A DNA stretch of 64,000 bases from Eublepharis macularius (taxonomy: Eukaryota > Chordata > Lepidosauria > Squamata > Eublepharidae): contig NC_072801.1 of the NCBI RefSeq assembly GCF_028583425.1, forward strand, positions 58,171,766-58,235,765, read 5' to 3'. Positions within the stretch are counted from its first letter, which is position 1. Each line of letters opens with the position of its first letter. Position numbers and translations under genes: made by a program. Below the pieces are notes generated by a model. That model saw only the letters and a program-made list of their open reading frames with translations. It was not told the DNA's origin and made no database searches. Below, in pieces: positions 56,801-64,000 of this stretch.

Positions 56801-57620
56801 GATGAGCGAAGCCCCCATGCAGGAACAAAGGGAGGGAGGCAGTCCCATATGCTGGGCCAAGGCCTTGAAGAGCTTTGTAAGTGATAACCAATACCTTGAA
56901 TTGAGCACGGGAAGTGATAGGTAGCCGATGGGAGTGATGTTCATGCTCCTGCTGGCTCCTGCTAATAATATTCCATAAGTCTCCACCTCCCCGCACCTGT
57001 TCAATCAGGACTCTTGTGCCTTTAACAACTCAAAGGATAGATAGAAATTCAACAGGTAACATTCTCCCCATCACTGCAATCTCTATGCTGGAGAACGCTA
57101 CACCGTTTGAATTTCCACCTGTCACACAGCTGTTAAAAACCACAGGAGCCCTTCCAAGGTGGGAGGCGGGGGATGCATTTTTCTTTCCATCCCTCTTGTT
57201 TCTCTCCAGCCTATCCTAGGGTTGCTAATTTTAAAACAATTAGACTCCAGCGCCTTTAACTGTCCCTTGCCTTTTCTTGCCTAGAGACAAGCTTCTATTG
57301 AAGACCCCAGAGTAGACCAGGCCACTCTCCGCAAATGCACACTGTTGTCTGATATGCATTACGGTAATCACGCAAACGCAGAAAAGCTGCCGCATTTATG
57401 CAACGGGCTCCAGTAGAATCTATTGGCGCGTGTATTTGCTATATCATGGCTAAGGCTGAAAAGGCCGCAGAATATCTTCCCCGGGCATTTGGGACGGGGC
57501 TGGATGCGCAATTTTATGCACAGGGAGGAGTTTTTCCAAAGCAAGGGGGTTAGAATTGTGTCGTGGGATTTTTCAGTTATTATTTATTGCATGGTAAGGA
57601 GCAGCTTACGAGACTTCCAT
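47856..57620 (-). CDS. ADPRH: ADP-ribosylarginine hydrolase (ARH1 type)
   Basis: Removes ADP-ribose from arginine residues in the cytosol; Mg2+-dependent. Eight minus-strand exons: 57610-57620, 54952-55181, 52697-52795, 51565-51670, 51402-51481, 49202-49385, 48149-48363, 47856-48019; phases agree and give 362 aa (human ADPRH 357). The first coding exon has only 11 nt (ATG GAA GTC TC) before a GTAAGC donor; joining it restores the frame to exon 2. Both metal-binding motifs are present: SDDT at 65-68 and GDSDST at 309-314, plus the family block [20 protein letters not shown]. The active-site Asp pairs argue for a working enzyme rather than the inactive ADPRHL1 type. Reptiles may have several ADPRH paralogues, so orthology with mammalian ADPRH is less sure than the family. 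The 11-nt exon is inferred from phase and splice signals, and the large introns hold many repeats. Confidence 0.92.
48495..48625 (-). repeat. tRNA-derived SINE fragment
   Basis: The minus strand carries AAGATTCAAATCCCTACTG (B-box region) and CTCACAGAGTTGTTGTAAGG. Diverged copy in an ADPRH intron. Confidence 0.6.
49505..49990 (-). repeat. Unclassified LINE-like 3' end
   Basis: On the minus strand this ends with a GTAATGCCAATAAAGGTTGC tail, and upstream stretches read like a decayed coding region (GGTTACCTCGTGCTCAGCGAG). AT-rich, with stops in all frames. I think it is a non-LTR element 3' end, but I cannot place its clade. Confidence 0.45.
50240..50880. mobile_element. GGGTTGGATCC MITE carrying an insert
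   Basis: Inverted ends GGGTTGGATCCAACCAGCTT and, mirrored, GGGTTGGATCCAGTCAGCTT match at about 21 of 24 bases. At 641 bp it is far longer than related copies here. The inner part (about 50330-50710) may be a separate insertion; it has CTCTAATAAAGTTACTTTAA near its right edge, which could belong to a solo long terminal repeat, but no clear ends were found. Confidence 0.6.
53182..53493 (+). mobile_element. Complete CAGGGCTTTTT foldback element, 8-bp duplication
   Basis: 312 bp, from CAGGACTTTTTTTCTGGG to GAAAAAAGCCCTG. ATTATATC occurs at 53174-53181 and 53494-53501, a perfect 8-bp target duplication, so it is hAT-like. The inner palindrome (GTCACATGGCTGGTGG, CCCCTGATCTCCAGACAG and mirrors) is nearly perfect around the centre near 53370. 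Lies in an ADPRH intron. Confidence 0.92.
54316..54518. mobile_element. Foldback element related to 15064-15345
   Basis: The left unpaired part GAGGAGTTAGCTGTGTTAGT is followed by arms of about 80 bp (54352-54435 and 54437-54518) with a few mismatches and almost no loop. The arms share AGAGTCCAGTAGCACC and TAGCATAAGCTTT with the perfect foldback at 15110-15345, but the inner part differs. Confidence 0.88.
54525..54660 (+). repeat. tRNA-derived SINE fragment
   Basis: AGAGTTGGGTTTGCATCACC (B-box region), CACCAGGTGACCTTGGGCC and CCTACTTCACAGGGTTGTTG. It directly follows the foldback element. Confidence 0.65.
55285..55510 (+). repeat. tRNA-derived SINE
   Basis: GACTAGGATCTGAGAGTCCC, the B box GGTTCGAATCCCC, AAGCTTGCTGGGTGAC, CCACCTCACAAGGTTGTTG and a tail ending GGATATAAATATTTAAATAA. 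Lacks the first part of the A-box region. Lies in ADPRH intron 1. Confidence 0.8.
56283..57005 (-). mobile_element. L2-type LINE, 5'-truncated
   Basis: Read on the minus strand, 57005 to about 56760 encodes an L2-like ORF2 C-terminus ([20 protein letters not shown] and QGLGPAYG) with interruptions. A 3' UTR then runs to an ATAAATAAATAAATA microsatellite tail at about 56285-56315. The reverse-transcriptase core is missing. Lies in ADPRH intron 1. Confidence 0.8.
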
Positions 57621-57870
57621 GGCGGTGCAGATCTGGTGGCCGAAGAGCGGCTGCGTGTTTTCTGCCCCGTCCCCTCCAGCCGCTTGCCCTCCCCTGGCAC
57701 ATGCCGCTCTCCCACCCCCTGCTGCTGCCTCAGCGATTTCTAGGGCAAATGACCGCCCAGCTGAAGCGCAGCCAAAGTCCGGGGTGGGGGGGTGGGGGCG
57801 CTTAAAGCGAAAGAGGGGAGATCTGGCGGAGGGGGGCGGGGCTTCCGTGGGGGCCCGATCAATGCGAAAC
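57560..57870 (-). promoter_or_regulatory. GC-rich promoter-like region of ADPRH
   Basis: A GC-rich stretch with many CpGs, GGGCGGGG boxes and CCACCCCC runs surrounds the first coding exon (57610-57620). It contrasts with the AT-moderate flanks. It fits a CpG-island promoter for ADPRH. No TATA box was seen at a fixed distance. Long open frames on both strands here are a by-product of base composition. Confidence 0.6.
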
Positions 57871-58143
57871 GCGCAGTGTGAATCGGTGTTCCAACTGGAA
57901 ACGTGGGCAGTGAACCAGTCGTGGAAGAACAATTGCATTTATTCGACAGACGTGTCGCTGCGATCACAGTTACTTTTTTGCAACACTTGGCTTTTATCTG
58001 GGCCTGCTATTTGGCTGGATCGCCATTTGGCGGCTCTTTTAGCACAGCAAGCCGAGCCAAGCCACCGCCCACCCCTGCCCTTACTTAAAGGTTACTGGCT
58101 GCACCGCTGCGGTCACTCTACTACAGCAGAATAGCCTCCATTC

Positions 58144-58343
58144 TAGGGTTGCCAACCTCCAGGAGGGACCTGGTGATCTCCAAATTGCAGAGATCCATTC
58201 CCCTGGAGAAAATGGCAGCTTTGGAGGGTGGACTCTATAGTATCCCATCTCTACTGAGATCCCTTCCCAAATCACTTCCTCCCCAGACTCCACCCCCTCC
58301 AGAAAATCTCCCAGAATTTTCTACCTCGGAGTTGGCAGTCCCA
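58144..58343 (-). mobile_element. hAT-type MITE (TAGGGTTGCC family)
   Basis: 200-bp reverse copy starting TAGGGTTGCCAACCTCCAGG and ending GGCAGTCCCA. Flanks agree at only 5 of 8 bases, so no target duplication is claimed. Confidence 0.85.
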
Positions 58344-58512
58344 CTACATCATGCTCAATGATTCCCTGCCTCAGTTCCCGAAATCCTCCGAGAGTACCGA
58401 CCAGGGCAGTGCATGTTTCCCCCCTGTATTCTTCTTCCTCTATAGCAGTCATTCCCAACTGATTTGACATGTCCCTACAGGATGGTGGACCCACGTGTTG
58501 CTCTACAGTAAT

Positions 58513-58700
58513 CACAAATCCAATCTCAACAGATCTTGGAAGCTAAGCAGGGTCTGCCTTTGTTAGTAATTGGATGGGAAGCCTCTAAAGAAGACCAGGG
58601 TTGCAGAGGCAGGCCATAGCAAACCACCTCTGTTAGTCTCTTGTCTTGCAACACCCAGCAGAGATCGCCATAAGTCGGCTATGACTTAACCGCACCCTGC
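58513..58700 (+). repeat. 5S rRNA-derived SINE
   Basis: GATCTTGGAAGCTAAGCAGG and AATTGGATGGGAAGCCTC match the 5S rRNA internal promoter (A-box and C-box regions). The body reads GGGTTGCAGAGGCAGGC, GCAAACCACCTCTGTTAGTC and GTCGGCTATGACTTAACCGC. This is the SINE3-type layout, not a 5S gene: the 5S part is short and diverged. Confidence 0.85.
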
Positions 58701-59962
58701 ACACCGGGATTTTCCTAACGAAACTGGGAAATCCAGGAGATGAAAAACACATTGGGGTGCGGATTCTGTTTAGACTGGTTCCCTACAACCATTCATTTAT
58801 TCTGGAATAACATCTTGTGCTGTAATTATGGTCCGGTCAGAATCGACAGGTTTCTTTCCATGTTGTTTGTCTGTTGTTGGGTGATTCCACATTACAACTC
58901 TCTCTGGTGTTGAAGGAGCCATTTCTGGCATTGAACCACAAACAGAATTGAAAGAAAAGGGGGGTTCTTCATGGCTTTTCATGTAATGCTGTGTTCTCCA
59001 TCTTGTTTACATGTCTACTAAAACAATGGGTCTCCTGTAAACCCAATTCTGCCTGCATTTTTTCTTTTGTTCCTTTGTTTTCAGTCTTGTTAACTAGTTG
59101 CTGTTCTTTTCTGGTTGTAAATTATCTGGAAGAGCATCAAAAGCAATAGTTAATAGTCGGCTCTTGGTCCCTGGGGAGAGGAAAATAGGAACTTAAGTAT
59201 TGGTTTTTATTTCCTACCAATGCAAAGTCAATACATCTAATGTTTTGTTCACAATGATTGTGATATGTAGCCAGTGCTTTGGCTGATTACAAAGTACAAA
59301 TCACCTCCCCTTCTTATACATTTACTTACTTGATTTTTATACTGCTTCTCTTTGGTTAAAAACTCAGAAGTGGTTCACATCAATCAATTACATCAGTTAA
59401 AATCAACAAACCATAAGAATCCTTTAAAATCAAACAGAACATGCAATACAAAATACGTAAAACCACTCTAATCCCAGCCCTAGACTATAAAACCCTCAGA
59501 TAAACATCAATATTCTGCAACAAGAGCTGAATGCACATCTGTAGGAAAGAACAGGAAGTAATCAAACAGGAAGCAATACTTTAGAACCTCAGTTGCGCTT
59601 TGAATGTTTATGCCTGGCTCTGCAAGTGTGTTCTAATATATATATTTTTTAATTATGAAAAAGTAGGTCTGAAAAAAGACAAATTTTGTACAGAAAATAC
59701 TGGGATGTAATGAAGTCATTTGGATTACCCATTTTTAAAAACAGAATGGAGGTATTGTGGCAATCCCAGACTGAATGGGTAACATAGGACCAACCTTTCA
59801 GACCTGATGCATGGCGATTTTTTTTAACTTCAGAAGCCACTGCAGTGCTCGCCAGCCATGTGCTGACTGACTAAGCATTATTGAGACATCCCTTACAGAC
59901 CGTGTTGCTATTGCCTGTTTTAAGTTTCCAGTTCTCCCGTTACAACTTCAGCAAAAGTAGAT

Positions 59963-62900
59963 TTAAAACTGATTTAAATTTCCAGGAGTGCCGACGTGCT
60001 TTCCTTCCTGGGGTTCTGGGGGGGCAGCAACAGGATCACATCCTGTGAAGGTCTTGTTGGTTATGAACTTCTCCAGCTTTGCTTCCAATTGCACCAAAGC
60101 CTTTGTGATCTGATCCAACTTGCTCAAGACATCAGAGCGACTGAGACACGGCAGGGGCGAAACGGAATCTTCCAGGTCATCCTCGGGCATCTTCGAAGGG
60201 TCTGCAGGGAATTGAAAGAGGCTGTTCACTCAATATAGTTAAGATTGCCAAGATCTTCATCTGATGTCTTACTCTGGAGGTCTGACTCGAAGAGAGAAGG
60301 AGGTGGGCTATCATGGGCTGGACCATTTCTGTGGCAGCACTTATACTGTGGGACACCCTATCTGAGCCGCCCTGAGCTCATCTGTAGGGAGGGCAGGGTA
60401 TAAATTGAATTAAATAAATAAATAAAAAATATCTGGGCATATTCACTCTGGCTTTTTGTGGGGGGCAGGTGCCAGTTTAAAATGCTGCTTGCCTAATCTT
60501 TTGGCAACATTCATCCCTGGGTCTGCTCCAGGTTCTACCAAGTAGCTCCTGAAGATTTTTTTTTCCAGAATGTGATGTTTTTAAAAAAATTGTAACTGTT
60601 TGGTTTTCTACTGTTACGTTGCTTTAAGATAGTCTTAAATTGTCTTGGGTGTCACTTTAATTAAAGGCGGGATATACATGTTGAACATCAAAATCATCCA
60701 GGGCTTCCACCCTTTCTAAATTCATTGAAGTCACTGAGCTTAGAATGGTACTGTTGGTCCCATGACATTCAGAGGAGCTTATTACGAGTAAGGGTGCACA
60801 GGATCACAGTATTAAGTTTAGCTGACCATGTATAGCTGGATAGGGACCCGTCTATTGTAAATGAGCTTAGAAGTTACACAGGAAATTCAGTGTCCCAGCG
60901 AGACAGTAACATTTGACAGGTTAACACTGTTCCTGCTTCTCTGGGCCAAGCTAGAAGTGATGAATTACACTTGAATGACAAGTGAACAGACTCAAGTGTA
61001 TTCCTCCCTGCTCACTTGCGCTCCACTTGCACTCCACTCGTAGTGATCAAGTGGAGTGCAAGTGGAGCACAAGTGAACAGGGAGGAATATACGTGTTTGT
61101 TCACTTGCCATTCAAGTGTAATTCGTCACTTCTAGCTTGACCTTCTGTTACAAAGAAAGCTGCATTTTTATAATGTTATCCATATTAGAGAGACTTGAGT
61201 ATTCCAAGCCTTGCAAGGAGAAGAGTCTCTGTTGTGTATCTCAAGGGATTCAGCGCTCCCCTTTCCCATCCAGCCATCTTACCCTCCACTTGTAAAGTCA
61301 CCTCCCGGACGAGCAGTTCTGGTGAGTAGGAGACGTAGCATCTGTAGTTGCCCGAATTCTCGGTCCCAACTTGGGAAAGGAGCAGGGAAGCATTACCGGT
61401 TGCTAGCCCTTCCCGGCTCAGGCTGACATCCGGCCGGGCTGCTGTCACTACACTGTCAAACTCTACGAGCTGCTTGCCCCGGTGGAACCACTGGATCATG
61501 ACACGGCTCAAGTCCACTGGCCCATCGTCCACAGTGAAAATGCATTTCAGCAAGACGTCCTCTCCAACGGCAGCTGTCACTAAGGAGGGGTCTGCTTGTA
61601 CTTGCAGCTTCCCGGCTGCATGAGCAAGACAAATCAGAGACTGAAAGTTGAGCTAGTTATTGGTATCCTTAGACAGCAAACTTAGCTGCAGTTAACCCTG
61701 GTTTGCTACCAAGCTCACCATATGTATTCCCCCCCTTCTCATGTACAGCTAAATGAAGGAAATCCTAGGTGTAAGCTAAATTCTTAACATATGAATGCAT
61801 GCACAGTGGTTGACTGGAATAGCACACCCCCCCAAAATGGAATTCCGAACTTGAATTGATACCTGGTTTTGAATAGCGGGGGGAGGGGGGAGAGTAACCT
61901 ATGCACCTGCATTCAGGTGTCACAGGTAATGCATTAGTTTCCAGGGGGCGGGATTCTTTTATTCTTGCACTCTGTGCAAGTGGTACACATGCACAGCCAG
62001 AAAGAAAAACCTTTAAAACTTAACCATGGAAAAAGTTGCTATCTGAATGCAGCCTAAATGAGGCCTGTGGATCTCTGATGGCTCCAGAAAATGTTCATAG
62101 CATCTGGAAAACCATAATTTTTACCCGAGATTTTCAAAGTCAGTTCACTCACCAGAGTGCAGGAGCCCTGCTAAATCAGATCAAAAGTCTGTCTAGTCCA
62201 TTATCTTGTTTCCTATCATGGCCAGGCAGATTCTTGTAGGAATGGAGTGTTCCAATTTTGCTGTCGTGGTCATTAGCCATGTCAATGGGCCTATTCTCTA
62301 TGAATTTGCCTAATCTCCTTGCGGTTGTGAATTCCCTAAATCGGTTTTGTGCTGGGTAAAGAAATATTTTGCCGTAACTGTCCTCAGACAATCAAACTTC
62401 TTCAATCAGACTTGGTTTTAGTTTTGGGGGTGAGGGACAGAAATTTCTCCCTATACCCATTCTCCCCAGTGTGTGTGATTTTATCAGCTTCCATCATGTT
62501 TGCCCTTGAAAAGGGAAGAATCTTCAAACTGTAAATAACTTGAGCATTGGAGAAAACAGTAATAGTATACATGTGAATCTGACTCACTGAACTGTGACAG
62601 GCTAAAAGGCCTTCAAGCCTAAGTGAGAAAACACACCAGCTCTCTGTAAGCTACCAGTACAGATTAAAGCATGCAGCAAGGAACGGGGGGGGGGGGCATC
62701 ATCCTAGAAACCAGAACACACACACACACACCCCGAAGCAGAATTGCAGTTAGTTCAGGACTGACATCAAAAGTACTTTAAAAACATTCGTAACCAACAT
62801 ATATTGAACAAAAAATAGGCATAACACAGTCACTGCCAGAAGATCTGGATTATTTATTGCCATATTAAATTTAAAATCTGTAATTTAAACAACATCCCCT

Positions 62901-63082
62901 CAAAAGATTAAGTAAAATTATCTCCTAAACCTCCAGTAAGAGTTCCTTTTTGAACCCAGGCCCAGTCCAAACAACACACCACGTAGCCCCTCCCCCCCCC
63001 CACACCTCAGCTGCTTCCAAGCCTCACCGATTGTCCCGAGGAAGCAAAATGTGCCAAGGAAGATCATCAACAAGAAGCCCAT
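59963..63082 (-). CDS. Secreted Ig V-set protein with coiled-coil tail, unassigned
   Basis: Three minus-strand exons: 63028-63082, 61283-61615, 59963-60201. Phases agree and give 208 aa. Exon 1 encodes a hydrophobic signal peptide (MGFLLMIFLGTFCFLGTI). Exon 2 encodes one V-set domain (about 20-129) with Cys43, Trp61 and the NSGNYRC motif ending at Cys111; one sequon is at Asn93. Exon 3 encodes an acidic linker and then a Leu/Ile/Val heptad run (VLSKLDQITKALVQLEAKLE) suited to a coiled coil, a second sequon (NKT) and a Pro-rich end. No membrane helix was found, so it looks secreted and possibly oligomeric. The V domain recalls B7-type NCR3LG1 proteins. I do not recognise the whole protein. A missed membrane exon in the 60202-61282 intron cannot be excluded. 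Confidence 0.82.
60345..60430 (+). repeat. L2-like LINE 3' tail
   Basis: GAGCCGCCCTGAGC, GGGAGGGCAGGGTATAAATT and an AAATAAATAAATAAAA tail. A similar scrap follows at about 60590-60690. Both lie in an intron of the Ig V-set gene. Confidence 0.6.
60944..61142. mobile_element. Foldback element, AGCCAAGCT family, core type 1
   Basis: 199-bp near-palindrome with diverged ends (GGCCAAGCTAGAAGTGA). Its core shares TATTCCTCCCTG and CAAGTGGAGTGCAAGTG with 27242-27437. Flanks CTCTG and TTCTG match at 4 of 5. Lies in the large intron of the Ig V-set gene. Confidence 0.85.
62160..62545 (-). mobile_element. CR1-like LINE 3' end, old copy
   Basis: The minus strand covers the same C-terminal coding and 3' tail region as 31029-31648, read from TTCAAGGGCAAACATGATGG through the LSPSPKT-like and FREFTTARR-like remnants to GATTTAGCAGGGCTC. 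It is more diverged and interrupted. Lies in the first intron of the Ig V-set gene. Confidence 0.7.
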
Positions 63083-64000
63083 CTCTGCGACTGCAGTTCT
63101 GGTAGCACTATGTGTGTCTTGCAGCACAACTAGTAAGGGCAGCAGAGGACACTGGGTGCGTATGAGTATTATCAGCAGAGATGGCCGATGGTGAGAAAGT
63201 GGCAACTTCTGGTGCATCGAGATAATGGGGTGTTGGCTGCTGTTGTCCTATCATAGGGGCAGTGCCAGCCAACTTATCCTCCTTCCATAGCAGTGTGAAG
63301 TCCAGTAACACCACCCCATTATCCATCTAGCCTGTCTGGCAAAAACATATCTGGGCTGCTTCAGATGTTTTAGTGGTATTTTTGTGGTAGGTGGGTAGTT
63401 TTTGGTTCAAGAAGATAACTGGATGAAGAAGCTGGCAGGAGAGTTGGGCTCAGTTTAATAATCATACAGAAGAAGAGATAAAAGGTGATGCTGTTAGGAA
63501 TCTCCTCCCCACAATCTCTGAACTAATTTTAACTGGAAGAATTTTTCATTTTCTTAATAAATACTGCTTAGACGACGGGGTCCATCTACCAGCCTTGTTG
63601 AAACTGTGAGCACTTTTAAGAAGAAGCAATGTGGTTCCATAACAAAATGGCTGCCATGGGGAACTAGGCCCAATCACAGGATGTTGGGAAGTTCCACAAA
63701 ATGTTAAGAGGTTCCATGCAAAGCATTGTCCTATGATGGAGAGCACCATTTACAAATGGTTGCTTTCACCGATATGAAGATGATGGCTTCCAGGCTTTTC
63801 TGAAGCACCTGCTACTCCTGTTGAATAGAGGATTGATTGGACTAGAGTTGCCAACCTCCAAGTGGGCCCTGGAGTTCTCCTTGAATTACAATTGATCTCC
63901 AGTCTACAGAGATCAGTTCCTCTGGAGAAAATGGCTGCTTTGTAGGATGGACTCTATGGCATTATATCCTGCTGAGGTCTCTCCCCAAACCCCATCCTCC
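63083..64000. other. Upstream flank of the Ig V-set gene
   Basis: 5' flank of the minus-strand Ig gene. I see no further exon, CpG-rich patch or clear promoter motif between 63100 and 63840. A hAT-type MITE begins at 63843 and runs off the window. Confidence 0.5.
63843..64000 (-). mobile_element. hAT-type MITE, cut by the window end
   Basis: Reverse copy of the TAGGGTTGCC family (TAGAGTTGCCAACCTCCAAG ...) with 158 bp visible. Its other end lies beyond the window. Confidence 0.88.

Larger units (their letters stand above)
57871..59962. other. Intergenic region ADPRH to Ig V-set gene
   Basis: Contains a hAT-type MITE (58144-58343), a 5S-derived SINE (58513-58700) and LINE or SINE scraps at about 59320-59460. 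The 3' UTR of the Ig gene lies at its right end; a candidate AATAAA on the minus strand is at 59211-59206, but the true end is unsure. No other gene seen. Confidence 0.55.

Noticed and set aside
56760-56996. 78-codon minus-strand frame as a host gene
   Set aside because: Matches the C-terminal part of an L2 LINE open reading frame and is followed by its 3' UTR and microsatellite tail.
57619-58134. 171-codon plus-strand open frame in the GC-rich region
   Set aside because: GC-rich CpG-type DNA is stop-poor. Frames are open on both strands and none shows a domain.
58513-58600. 5S rRNA gene
   Set aside because: Only short blocks match 5S; the remainder is the SINE body seen in dispersed copies.

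Overview
The window is vertebrate nuclear DNA with large spliced genes, GT/AG introns and dense interspersed repeats. The repeat content (CR1-like and L2 LINE 3' ends, tRNA-derived and 5S-derived SINEs, many short hAT-type and foldback DNA elements) points to a squamate reptile (lizard, gecko or snake). I cannot name the species. No bacterial, plasmid or CRISPR features are present.

Layout. (1) 1-15,580, plus strand: all but the first coding exon of EIF3C, a core subunit of translation initiation factor eIF3; 19 coding exons join in frame. (2) 17,928-25,709, plus strand: PRODH2, mitochondrial hydroxyproline dehydrogenase, complete in 10 exons (462 aa). (3) 28,519-36,465, minus strand: CABP5, a retinal calmodulin-like calcium sensor, complete in 6 exons (173 aa), with a TATA box and an OTX/CRX-type site upstream. 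(4) 38,527-47,564, plus strand: a seven-bladed WD40 protein (349 aa, 10 exons) that I cannot assign to a named family; a near-perfect RFX X-box lies just upstream. (5) 47,775-57,620, minus strand: an ADP-ribosylarginine hydrolase (ADPRH/ARH1 type, 362 aa, 8 exons) whose first coding exon of 11 nt lies in a GC-rich promoter-like region. It converges with the WD40 gene, the two poly(A) signals lying about 210 bp apart. (6) 59,963-63,082, minus strand: a small gene with a signal peptide, one Ig V-set domain and a coiled-coil tail (208 aa), apparently secreted.

The genes do not form a pathway. They are neighbours with separate jobs (translation, hydroxyproline breakdown, calcium sensing, an unknown propeller protein, ADP-ribose removal, an immune-type Ig protein). 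Exon boundaries were set by matching remembered human protein sequences and checking that splice phases add up; every gene marked complete gives an uninterrupted reading frame.

The most unusual content is in the repeats. A hAT-type miniature element of about 200-217 bp is present in nine copies, several with 8-bp target duplications. A foldback family of fixed length (196-200 bp) keeps the same ends but carries unrelated cores. One foldback has 102-bp arms that are identical. A 93-bp stretch is duplicated on both sides of an insertion that starts with a CR1-like LINE. The previously undescribed candidates are the WD40 gene with its X-box, the V-set/coiled-coil gene and the core-swapping foldback family.
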